Part shown: piece after piece, positions 1 to 7,118 of the stretch
Layout of the letters: every line of letters starts with the position of its first letter
Position numbering within the stretch: position 1 is the stretch's first letter
Assembly (NCBI GenBank): GCA_036939755.1
Contig: JALLAZ010001050.1
Location: 1-10,504, forward strand
Source: Stephanodiscus triporus
Taxonomy: Eukaryota; Bacillariophyta; Thalassiosirophyceae; Thalassiosirales; Thalassiosiraceae
Length of the DNA stretch: 10,504 bases
Direction: 5' to 3'
Program-made: the position numbers and the translations under genes
Notes under the pieces: model-generated
What the model saw: the letters and a program-made list of their open reading frames with translations, nothing else
Database searches by the model: none
What the model was told of the DNA's origin: nothing

Positions 1-129
1 CTGATAGTATATTGATAAGCAAGAGTCGGGTGAGAGATAGCAAGTGTTGTTCATCATTGCTTCATTGCCTCCGTGTTTCGTTTGTTGTTTTTACACTGAT
101 TGTCTTCCTTATTGCTAATTTGCATCAAC

Positions 130-582
130 ATGGCATGTGCATCTCAGCTCATTGCGGCATTAGATGGACTAGGTTTATTATCCTCAAAGGATAACTCGTC
201 ACCTCGATTAGAAGACGTAATCCATCTCCTGTGGCGAGAGGCGCAATTAGATTGCGACGTGCTAAAACTAGAAATTGAACATCCCGACGGCAGAGACGTG
301 GAGTGTTCCATTAAGTACGAAGATGATATCGAATTGGGGTTATTGAAGCTGGCCCTCTTTGGCGTGGCGTTCAACCAACGAACAACGAAAATGTGTGTGC
401 CCTGCTTTGATGAAGGGCCAAGGTATGATGGAACTTCTTGGGTCAAGGGCAAATTACGACGCACGAATGCGGAGCTGGTGCGGCACGACGCTAAGAGTTG
501 CTTTGCATGTCAGCAGGAATGTGGTGTTTCATTTCCAAGATCCACCGAGGTTTGTACATACAATGGAGTAAAGCAGGATTGA
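130..582 (+). CDS. Small Cys-rich hypothetical protein
   Basis: This open frame of 150 residues is not recognised as any family. The start is the first ATG in frame: a TGA lies upstream at 97-99 and the context CAACATGGC is good for a eukaryotic start. The N-terminal two thirds (about residues 1-85) mix acidic and aliphatic residues and look folded. The C-terminal third carries CVPC (C89, C92) and CFACQQEC (C124, C127, C131), about 31 residues apart, which could form a Cys4 zinc-ribbon-like site; that is inference. No signal peptide or membrane segment is visible. The 3' end faces the GH18 gene with about 80 bases between the stops. A GT at 551 followed by an AG shortly before the stop means a small unrecognised 3' intron cannot be excluded. 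That it is a real gene is moderately sure; its function is unknown. Confidence 0.7.
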   Translation: MACASQLIAALDGLGLLSSKDNSSPRLEDVIHLLWREAQLDCDVLKLEIEHPDGRDVECSIKYEDDIELGLLKLALFGVAFNQRTTKMCVPCFDEGPRYDGTSWVKGKLRRTNAELVRHDAKSCFACQQECGVSFPRSTEVCTYNGVKQD

Positions 583-663
583 TTTTTGTTTGTGAATTAA
601 AGTCAATCGAGATTTTTCGCCTTTGTAGATGATGCACATACTCTTTCCACATACGAGAGTAAT

Positions 664-1950
664 TTACTCCACCATCGTGTCGTCGAACAGGAATCTGCCG
701 ATCCCCCGCGCTAGGTACACGCCGTTCGTGCCCCGTTCGTCGATCGTCCAGAACATGAACCCGCGCGGCGCGATATCCCCATTCGCGTCATCCTTCAGCC
801 ACAGGTATGCCCTGCGGCAGTCCTCGGCGGAAACGTACAGCGTCTTGTCGGGGGTATTCAAGGCCCAGCCGTTTGCAAGGCCGATAACGAGCTTGTTCGG
901 GTCGATTTTCACGCGACGGGTACCCATCGTCTCACCAAGCGCCGGATCGCTTCCGAATTCCACGGGGAATGAATTGTTCTCGGCATCCAACTCGCGCACG
1001 AATGAATATAGATAATCGTAAGGGGACGTCCCGTCGCGTAGGATCGACATGGCCGCATCCGAGTAGCTTTCGTACAGCTGCACAGAGACCATGTCCACGT
1101 GCGACCCGTATTCCTCGAGGAGGTAGGCGTACAGGTTGTTCCCGAAGTATCCGAAATCGTCGTGCCATCCCCGATCCCTGGTGAGGTTGACGTACCGTCC
1201 GAAGGCGGGATCGTTGAAATTCAGATAGCTCTGCGGCGGCGCCATCGAAACGACGTACCCGTCCTCCTTCATTAGACGACTGATACCGCCCATCGCGTCG
1301 AGAAGATCGAGGTCGAAATAATTGTCGGGACTCGACCGAACGTCGTTACCCTCGAAGTCCCAGTCTATGCCGTGGAATATCCCCGATGCGTCCGAAGCCG
1401 TCCACGCCGCCATCCAGTCGACCGCGCTAGTCCCCCGACGGAGGTGGGGACCGTTCCATCCACCGAGGCTCGCGAGGTGAACGACGTGGGAAAATCCGGA
1501 CCCGTCGAGTTCGCGTATCAACGAGCGTATCCTTACCAGGTCGAGGTCCGCCGTCCCGAGCGACGATCTTACGGTAGGAGGATCATCCGACTCGTCGATC
1601 ACCTCCACGAACGACCAGATCACAACGTTCACGCCGTCTAGGACCACGGCGTCGCGCACTTTGTCTAGATATCGGCCGGAGGCGTACCCCACGAGGACTT
1701 TCTCGGGGAGCGCGCGCCTCGCCGGCCGTGACGACGACGACGACGACGACGATGACGGGGCGACGGCCTTCGAGGCAGCACGACTGCGGCCGACGGCGAG
1801 GAGGATGAGGACGAGGATGCCGGAGACGACCGCGACGGCAATTGACGCGCGACGGCGAGCTGCGGTCGCCGCCGTCATCGTCGTCGTCATCTCGCTGCCT
1901 GTCCTCGTGGGCTGTTTCCTTCCTCCACCGTCACAACTATAATATGGCAT
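664..1950 (-). CDS. GH18 chitinase-like glycosidase, type II membrane-anchored
   Basis: A 428-residue single-exon protein of the glycoside hydrolase 18 superfamily, which cleaves beta-1,4-linked N-acetylglucosamine (chitin or N-glycan cores) by substrate-assisted catalysis. Motifs appear in the expected GH18 order: strand 1 KVLVGYASGRY (84-94), strand 3 HLASLGGWNG (158-167, the SxGG-type motif), the catalytic strand 4 GIDWDFEG (194-201) with E200 as acid/base and D198, strand 6 SMAPPQSYL (235-243), VSVQLYESY (288-296, the MxYx region) and GFMFWTIDERG (397-407) in strand 8. The first Asp of DxxDxDxE is His193 here. Residues 36-53 form one hydrophobic helix behind RRR, with no obvious cleavage site, so a signal anchor with a luminal or extracellular catalytic domain is likely. 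A nine-Ser run (66-74) links it to the domain. ATG at 1950 is the most upstream start; M21 is an alternative. Family is sure, substrate is not. Confidence 0.93.
   Translation of the reverse strand: MPYYSCDGGGRKQPTRTGSEMTTTMTAATAARRRASIAVAVVSGILVLILLAVGRSRAASKAVAPSSSSSSSSSRPARRALPEKVLVGYASGRYLDKVRDAVVLDGVNVVIWSFVEVIDESDDPPTVRSSLGTADLDLVRIRSLIRELDGSGFSHVVHLASLGGWNGPHLRRGTSAVDWMAAWTASDASGIFHGIDWDFEGNDVRSSPDNYFDLDLLDAMGGISRLMKEDGYVVSMAPPQSYLNFNDPAFGRYVNLTRDRGWHDDFGYFGNNLYAYLLEEYGSHVDMVSVQLYESYSDAAMSILRDGTSPYDYLYSFVRELDAENNSFPVEFGSDPALGETMGTRRVKIDPNKLVIGLANGWALNTPDKTLYVSAEDCRRAYLWLKDDANGDIAPRGFMFWTIDERGTNGVYLARGIGRFLFDDTMVE
1730..1756 (+). repeat. (GAC)n trinucleotide repeat inside GH18 gene
   Basis: Seven GAC units followed by GAT and GAC. 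On the coding (minus) strand they are read as TCG/TCA and give the nine-serine linker between the membrane anchor and the GH18 domain. The length may vary between strains, and it would not disrupt the frame. Confidence 0.9.
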
Positions 1951-2265
1951 CGTATGGTACCTACTGAGAAAAAGTTCTCTCTCTCTCTAGATATCTAAAT
2001 TAGCCATACCAAGGAGGACAGGGTCTTGAGTTGGCTGACACTCAAAAATTTTGCATGCAAGCTAAAGATGGCTAAAAGGTTGCATGCGGAGTTCTCGTAT
2101 CTTTTGCCTCTGTTATTTTGATGTGTTCCTTGCATCCCCATCATCATGCACCATCATCAGTGAAGAGATTGATCTTTACCAGTCTTCTTCTCATCATCAC
2201 ATAATATTTGGCAGGAGTAGGTCTGAAGTTACATCCTCTACTCTATATCAACTTTCACTTGTATC
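1951..2265. promoter_or_regulatory. Divergent upstream region, GH18 gene and hemerythrin-like gene
   Basis: These 315 bases separate two start codons pointing outward, so they should hold both promoters and 5' UTRs. A (TC)n run at 1976-1988 is followed by the 10-base palindrome TAGATATCTA (1988-1997). The 8-mer TTGCATGC occurs at 2051-2058 (within the palindrome TTGCATGCAA) and at 2080-2087, with GCTAAA at 2061-2066 and 2071-2076 between. No clear TATA box stands out. No coding frame with an ATG is convincing here. Confidence 0.6.
2051..2087. repeat. Paired TTGCATGC / GCTAAA motifs
   Basis: Two copies of TTGCATGC (2051-2058 and 2080-2087) flank two copies of GCTAAA (2061-2066 and 2071-2076) in the divergent upstream region. 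The first copy extends to a perfect 10-base palindrome. A transcription-factor site is possible but only inferred. Confidence 0.5.
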
Positions 2266-3325
2266 ATGTCGTCTAATGACAAAATCACACCATCCGATTT
2301 GGAAAAAGAAGAAACCTCGCCATTCAAGCCCGAAGGATTGACGTCGTCGGTGTACAACGTAGAGAATCCTCCCAAGGACTGGTGCGACGTCGGATTGCTC
2401 TTGCCGCACGAGGCGATTCGGATGGAGATGGCGGCAATGAAGGCGAGCGTCGAAGCCCTGAAGGAAGACTACGACGACGCCAAGGACGACTGGCGTGTGC
2501 TCTATTTCTCCCAGTGGTACATTGACATCTTTTCGCACGTCGTTCATGAGTGAGTAAATCGTGTCTTTCTACGCGAACCCCATTGGTTCGTCGCGCATAT
2601 CGCTTAAAGCTGATTCTTCTTTCCTTGAGAGATATGAACGAAGTGTCAACTGTGTGCACGAGGCGTTGATCCCGGCTTCGTTTGTGTGTATTTGAGTTAT
2701 AAGTGCACAATGCCCACCTTATCCCATTGTGTGAAACCTCGCTACGTGCCGATGCAGCCACCATCATAACGAGGAATTGATTTATTTCCCATGGATTGCC
2801 ACCAAGGCCAAAGTTCCTGAGAAACTATCCATGGATCACGAGGGCTTGGTCAAACTCCTCACCGAAATTGAGGATGTCTGCAACGACATTGACAAGAAAG
2901 GTGGCAAAAAGTGTCAGCCCGAAATCAAAAAGCTCAAGGGGCTGGTCCCTGCGTTCGTGGATGAAATGCGCGCCCACTTGCAAGAAGAGGAGGCGACTGT
3001 CCCAGCTCTTGTTCGTGACAACTTCACCCAAGAGGAGGAGGACGCGTGTGTGAAGAAGATCTTGAAGAAGGAGGGAACTTCCGGATTGCGCATGTTCCTC
3101 CCGTCTGTCATCGTCGCTATGGAGGAATGGGCAACACGGGAGTACATCGACCAGTTCCTTGGCAGCATTCCCGCACCACTTCGGATGCTGTACACAGATT
3201 ACTATCTTCCTGATTACGAAACTTGCTTGCGTCCGATGAGAGATGCCCCGTTGTTGGAGTCCAAGCCCAGTTTGAGTAAAACGAAATGCTGCAAGATCTC
3301 TTTCTGCATCCCGTGCATCTTCTAA
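2266..3325 (+). CDS. Hemerythrin-like (HHE domain) protein, two exons
   Basis: Exon 1 is 2266-2549, exon 2 is 2758-3325; joined they give 283 residues. The splice joins CAT GA to C CAC CAT CAT, restoring a histidine-rich helix HVVHDHHHNEELIYF across the junction. The pattern fits the four-helix hemerythrin/HHE cation-binding fold, which holds a di-iron centre: H48 in LPHEAIRME (helix 1), H91/H94 to E100/E101 (helix 2, HxxxE), H122 in SMDHEGL (helix 3) and H168 to E172 in HLQEEE (helix 4). Which of the clustered His residues bind metal cannot be told by eye. Helix 4 is followed by a C-terminal region of about 100 residues ending in a Cys cluster (C272, C273, C278, C281). There is no signal peptide. 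A role in iron or oxygen/redox sensing is family-based inference. The start is the first ATG of the frame, near the divergent upstream region. Confidence 0.87.
2550..2757 (+). other. Spliceosomal intron of the hemerythrin-like gene
   Basis: 208 bases, donor GTGAGTAAAT and acceptor GATGCAG. It interrupts the frame after the second base of a codon (phase 2). Without splicing the frame ends at TGA 2551-2553. Splicing joins two halves of a recognisable HHE metal-binding helix, which is strong support for both sites. Confidence 0.9.
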
Positions 3326-3794
3326 AATGAAATGGTTCTAAGGAAATGACTGAGCGGTGTGAGCGGGTGCTTACTGATAGGACTTTTGATTAGAGTTGTG
3401 TTGCTTGTACATGTGTGTGTAATTCATAGTAGTAGATACTACTGACCGACTCAACCAAGAGTCAACAGTGTTGTTTGAGAAAGCGCAACCGCCTCGGTTC
3501 GGCGCTGCTCTCCTGCGGCAAGCCGCCCGCGTTTTTAAAATTATTTCAACTCCCAAGGGGAGGCTGGGGAACTCGTCGCCACTCGTCGTTGCCTGTTCCA
3601 ATTTGCGAAACTCTTTCCCCAATATCGCTTCCCAGCCAATTGAGTAAGGCCTCCTTTTGTCGTCGTCAATCGAGAAGTTCGTGCTGCAGATCTCGGACTC
3701 GCAAGCGTTTGGACGGGACACTCTGGCTTGCGCGAAGCCACGCTTTCAAGCAAACAGTGTTGCAGCGTATTGACGGCACAGACTAAAAACCTCA
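3326..3794 (+). other. Intergenic region before the C2HC zinc-finger gene
   Basis: 469 bases between two genes in the same direction. It must hold the 3' UTR of the hemerythrin-like gene and the promoter and 5' UTR of the next gene. It contains open frames on both strands, but these begin only at TTG or GTG and look like no known protein, so I do not call genes. Around 3427-3443 there is a small dyad-like run of GTAG/CTAC. No repeat or RNA gene is visible. Confidence 0.6.
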
Positions 3795-5393
3795 ATGTCG
3801 GAACCCAGTCAGCCCCGGATCAACCCATCGGATTGGGCGAGCCGCCGGAAGAATGCAATGAACCGAGCGCAGGAGCTTCGAGCAAAAAAGAAAGAGGTGG
3901 ATCTCAATCAAGACTCGTCTACCGAACTGTCCTCCCTGGCATCCCAGTCCGAAATACAGCGACAACGCCGTAGCCGTCAACTTGAGGCAACGCAGAAACT
4001 TTTGGATGGCCAAGTGAGCGGCTTTAAGTCCGCTGAGCCATTACCTGGAAGGTCTGTCGGCAACAAGTCATTTGGTGACGGAGCAAATGGTCAGCAGAAT
4101 GAAAATCGAGGAGGTCGTGAATCAGCTCTGATTCACGCTGAGCGTCCTGTTGGGGGCAGTAGTAATGGCACGCACAGCATCATATCCCAAAAGCAACTTG
4201 GCCACATCCATCGACAGTATCAAGAGCCGGCAGAGAACATTTCAGTGGCATCTCATTCAAATATCACGGCTGATGTTGATTTCCCGAAGACCATAAATGA
4301 ATCAAAAAGGGCGGGCAATTCAGATAAGCTCAGGCTGGAAGATGCCATTCAGCCCACAATGAAAGAGATGCCACTTGAAGGGAGGGGACGAGGACGAGGC
4401 CGGGGTCGTTCGCATCCATCCCTAAGTGGTGGCACGGTTGGCCTTGGAGAAGTTTTTGGATCCGCCGTGTCTCTCTCACGCGTCTTGGTGGTAGACAAGG
4501 AAGAGGTGGGCTTCAAGAGCAGATCACCAAGGGCGACAAGAATTCATTCTTCATCGTCACAGTCGTTGCACTCTCGACCGAAGAGCGATGATGCTGTGGC
4601 AAAGTCACTTCAATCCTATTTGAGAGGCCGCCAGGTGCCAGAGTTCAAAGAGGGAGATTGCGCGAAGCTGACAATTCTCCGTCAAAGATTAGTGGCAAGA
4701 AGACGAAAACGAGAAATGTCCCACAAAGCAGGATTAACAGGAAGAATCGTCCAAAGCAGCCAGTCTCAACGTACCATCAGTACCGAGGCGGAAAGCAGTC
4801 TCGGCAATGATTCTCGATCGGGTGAAATTTCTCGATCTGATGAGGAACAATTTCCTTCTGGTGAGGAGCTTGACCCTAATGAGTATACTGCAAGGGATTT
4901 CCAGATGGCCGATTTGCAGCTAAAAGAGTTCGAACATACTAGCATGGACGTGTCTCAAATTTCTGATATTCAGAGTAATAAAGTGGATGGTGGGGATGAC
5001 GACGAAGCTTCTGTTGTTAACATTGAGTTGATTCAGTGCGATTGCTGCAAGCGGAAATTTGCACCGAAGATCTATGAGAGACATTTCGATAGCGACGGTC
5101 AACCAAAATGTGTCAAGGCTGTTGACAAGAAAAGGCCAGTGTACAATGCCGCAATGGTGAGAATAGCAAACAATGACAATCTAAACAAGGACGAGCAAAC
5201 TCTTGCGCTGCAAGTCTCCCTGAATCAGAACACCAAGGCCCCTAAAAAGAAAAGCAAAAAGAGCAGTAAATGGCGCGAGGAGTCTGTGGCGTTTCGTGAA
5301 GCGATGAAGGCAAATCGACTCATGAGCCAGGCGGAGAAGAAAGATGAGATACCTAGGCATAAAAAGCATGTGAAGTCTCGCGGTGGTCGATGA
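3795..5393 (+). CDS. ZC2HC1-type C2HC zinc-finger protein, mostly disordered
   Basis: A 532-residue single-exon protein. Its N-terminus (residues 9-33, SDWASRRKNAMNRAQELRAK) is a basic amphipathic segment. Residues 35-400 are Ser-, Gln- and charge-rich and look disordered, with an arginine-glycine run GRGRGRGRGR at 197-205 of the kind that binds RNA. At 415-439 lies a C2HC finger: C415, C418, H430, C439 in CDCCKRKFAPKIYERH and following, with the FxPxxxxRH pattern of the zf-C2HC_2 family. Residues 492-508, KWREESVAFREAMKANR, match the second conserved block (KWR...FR.AM..AR) typical of ZC2HC1-like proteins. The tail is Lys/Arg-rich and could act in nuclear targeting. Molecular function in this family is poorly known. 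ATG at 3795 is followed at once by conserved-looking sequence, so the start is credible. Confidence 0.87.
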   Translation: MSEPSQPRINPSDWASRRKNAMNRAQELRAKKKEVDLNQDSSTELSSLASQSEIQRQRRSRQLEATQKLLDGQVSGFKSAEPLPGRSVGNKSFGDGANGQQNENRGGRESALIHAERPVGGSSNGTHSIISQKQLGHIHRQYQEPAENISVASHSNITADVDFPKTINESKRAGNSDKLRLEDAIQPTMKEMPLEGRGRGRGRGRSHPSLSGGTVGLGEVFGSAVSLSRVLVVDKEEVGFKSRSPRATRIHSSSSQSLHSRPKSDDAVAKSLQSYLRGRQVPEFKEGDCAKLTILRQRLVARRRKREMSHKAGLTGRIVQSSQSQRTISTEAESSLGNDSRSGEISRSDEEQFPSGEELDPNEYTARDFQMADLQLKEFEHTSMDVSQISDIQSNKVDGGDDDEASVVNIELIQCDCCKRKFAPKIYERHFDSDGQPKCVKAVDKKRPVYNAAMVRIANNDNLNKDEQTLALQVSLNQNTKAPKKKSKKSSKWREESVAFREAMKANRLMSQAEKKDEIPRHKKHVKSRGGR

Positions 5394-5606
5394 TCATCTT
5401 TGGGACACAAAAATCTTGGATGGCTGTTGTTTTATACACCCATCAGAGAGTTCAGGGATCTTCGCGTTTGATCTGTTTAATGAGGCCAGGGAGCATTTCC
5501 CTATCACACACAGACCAGCCATTTTCCGGTGGCATTTACTGTTGCTGACGGTTTGATTGTCGTACAATTCGTGTACCCACTTGTTTCCATAGTTGGCATA
5601 CATATA
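5394..5606. other. Convergent 3' region
   Basis: 213 bases between the stops of two converging genes, expected to hold both 3' UTRs. On the minus strand the frame of the neighbouring gene stays open across this whole stretch after its TAG, ending at TGA 5394-5396 (see findings). Confidence 0.5.
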
Positions 5607-6122
5607 CTACTCGCGCAAAGAATCTAGACCAATCACAACCTTCACTCTCTCCCCCTTCCACCGGCCCTTCTTTGCGTAAACATGGGAACCATCAGATTGA
5701 CTTCCGATTCTGTTGAAGGTCCCATTTACTTCTGATAATCTGCAACCTTCAACCACAAGGCTACCGCCATTATCACTATTTGATGCGTTGATCGTTGCAG
5801 CAACATCGGACGGCGCTGCCCTTCTAATGTCGCCAGTAACAGTGCTCGATTGACCGGCAGTTGCAGCAGCGGGTGCATCAATGATCTGCTGGACGTTGGT
5901 GCAGACGCCCTCGGAGGGCAACGCCAAAACTTGTGCCAAAATTTCCTCCCGCTTTGGCGAGGCCGCCGCCGACGCCTCGTCATCCGCATCCTCAACCTCA
6001 TCCTCAACATGGCCTTCATCTCCTCGCGCAATCTGTTTAGGTTTTCCCTCGCAGCTTCGAGTTTTTGTAGTGCCGATTCCATCAATTTGAACGCGCAGGC
6101 ACCCCACAGACCACAAATGCAT
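5607..6122 (-). CDS. Hypothetical protein with acidic middle and small C-terminal domain; ends uncertain
   Basis: The longest ATG frame codes for 171 residues. An acidic stretch (35-50) is followed by an Ala/Ser-rich linker and then a compact C-terminal block: VVEGCRLSEVNGTFNRIG (123-140) and HVYAKKGRWKGERVKVVI (147-164). The VNGT(F/Y) then Y.K.G.W.G pattern resembles a small beta-rich domain that I associate with diatom and other protist proteins; it has no known function and no gene name. The first 30 or so residues read unnaturally. In another frame an ATG at 6082 opens a good coiled coil (ESALQKLEAARENLNRLREE), suggesting that the true N-terminus is in that frame and a single-base shift or unseen intron lies near 6010-5985, where a 12-base tandem repeat sits. 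The C-terminal half is probably coding; the N-terminus is doubtful. Confidence 0.6.
   Translation of the reverse strand: MHLWSVGCLRVQIDGIGTTKTRSCEGKPKQIARGDEGHVEDEVEDADDEASAAASPKREEILAQVLALPSEGVCTNVQQIIDAPAAATAGQSSTVTGDIRRAAPSDVAATINASNSDNGGSLVVEGCRLSEVNGTFNRIGSQSDGSHVYAKKGRWKGERVKVVIGLDSLRE
5984..6007 (-). repeat. 12-base tandem repeat at the frame change
   Basis: On the minus strand TTGAGGATGAGG (6007-5996) is followed by TTGAGGATGCGG (5995-5984), eleven of twelve bases alike. It lies where the plausible reading frame switches from the coiled-coil frame to the downstream frame, a natural place for slippage or for a sequencing error. Confidence 0.7.
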
Positions 6123-6383
6123 TTCCTTCGACCGCCCGTCCCCACATCATCGATAGGCTGCACACCATCCGTTATTCGCCAACATTACCATATTACATAC
6201 ATGAGATGAGTTGAGCGTTTAGCCCTGCGAAAAAAATGACATTTTTTTTCATTTGAGGGTTTCATGTATTCCTACGTAGAGTATCATATCTTAATCAACT
6301 CATTTTTTCCTCCGCCCGTAGTATTCTCTCAAGAGAGCTTAAGTAGCTGTCTGTAGTACTTTTTCGTTTGAGGAGAGCTGAGG
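6123..6383. promoter_or_regulatory. Divergent upstream region, hypothetical gene and GST gene
   Basis: 261 bases between start codons pointing outward. AT-rich, with a 19-base palindrome (6230-6248) made of an A run and a T run, and a CTCTC-AA-GAGAG inverted repeat at 6326-6337 about 50 bases before the GST ATG. No TATA box can be called with confidence. Confidence 0.5.
6230..6248. repeat. A-tract/T-tract palindrome
   Basis: AAAAAAATG-A-CATTTTTTT: two perfect 9-base arms around one central base, between two divergent genes. It could be a nucleosome-excluding element of a shared promoter or just a hairpin; the sequence alone does not decide. Confidence 0.7.
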
Positions 6384-7118
6384 ATGCCCATTTGGGGCGG
6401 TACGAATCACCAGCACGGACCGGCCGGGCACGCCGGTCCGACGGCGCCAACGAGGCCAAGGCTCACCTACTTCGCGGGATGGGGACTCGCCGAGCAGGCG
6501 CGGTGGGTGATGGCCGCGTGCGGGGTCGAGTGGGACCAGACGTCGCTGTCCCGCCACGAGGAATTCGTCGCCCTGCGCGACGGCGGCGTCCTGACGTTCG
6601 GACAGCTGCCCCTCCTCGAGGTCGACGGACTGCGCCTCGTCCAGAGCCAGGCCATCGTGCGGTACGTCGCCCGCCGCGGCGGCCTCGTCGGCGTCGACGA
6701 CGCCGAGGGTGCGACGATCGACATGGTCGCCGAGGCGGTCCGGGATGCTCGGTCCGGCCTGTCGTCGTACCCGTTCTCCGACGACGGCCCAACCCACGCC
6801 TCCCAGTGCAGGGCGAGGCTGCTGGGGAAGCAGCTGCCGTACCTGGAGGCAGTCCTCCGGAGGGGCGGGGGCTCAGTCGTGCCGTCGGGCCTGTCGTACG
6901 CCGACGTCCTCATCGCGGAGATGCTCGATGGCTACGTGGGCATGCTCGGGCCGGGATTGCTCGACGACCTCCCGTGGCTCAAGGCGCTACGCGACAGGGT
7001 CCTCGCGCTGGAGGGCGTCGCCTCGTACCTGAGCTCGACGCGACGCCACCCCTTCCCGGGAGGGGACGTCGGACGGGCGTACGTTGCCAACGTGAACGCG
7101 GTCCTCCACGGGAAATGA
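6384..7118 (+). CDS. Glutathione S-transferase, sigma/alpha/mu/pi-like
   Basis: A 244-residue cytosolic GST, which conjugates glutathione to electrophiles or acts as a peroxidase or isomerase. The thioredoxin-like N-terminal domain begins LTYFAGWGLAEQARW (27-41); Y29 is in the place of the catalytic Tyr of this class, and GLAEQAR corresponds to the usual GRAExxR. FGQLPLLEVDGLRLVQSQAI (72-91) holds the cis-Pro loop (P76) and the glutathione gamma-glutamyl-binding QS pair (Q87-S88), followed by IVRYVARRGGLVG. The helical C-terminal domain contains SYADVLIAE (171-179), the N-capping box S..D. A Gly/His/Pro-rich extension of about 25 residues precedes the domain and is longer than usual; it does not look like a clear transit peptide. 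The gene is much richer in G and C than its flanks, especially at third codon positions. Family is sure, substrate unknown. Confidence 0.94.
   Translation: MPIWGGTNHQHGPAGHAGPTAPTRPRLTYFAGWGLAEQARWVMAACGVEWDQTSLSRHEEFVALRDGGVLTFGQLPLLEVDGLRLVQSQAIVRYVARRGGLVGVDDAEGATIDMVAEAVRDARSGLSSYPFSDDGPTHASQCRARLLGKQLPYLEAVLRRGGGSVVPSGLSYADVLIAEMLDGYVGMLGPGLLDDLPWLKALRDRVLALEGVASYLSSTRRHPFPGGDVGRAYVANVNAVLHGK

Noticed and set aside
12..194. Short plus-strand frame with a hydrophobic stretch at the left edge
   Set aside because: It starts at TTG and overlaps the better-supported ATG gene at 130; its hydrophobic run is T-rich untranslated sequence.
3309..3322. C-terminal prenylation (CaaX) of the hemerythrin-like protein
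   Set aside because: The last Cys is third from the end, not fourth, so the motif is not met.
3371..3721. A 116-codon minus-strand open frame upstream of the zinc-finger gene
   Set aside because: It starts at GTG and has no protein-like features; it lies in the presumed 5' UTR and promoter of the plus-strand gene.
6030..6065. Programmed -1 frameshift at CAAAAAC in the 5607-6122 gene
   Set aside because: Only five A bases are present and they are not in the X XXY YYZ register for the coiled-coil frame.
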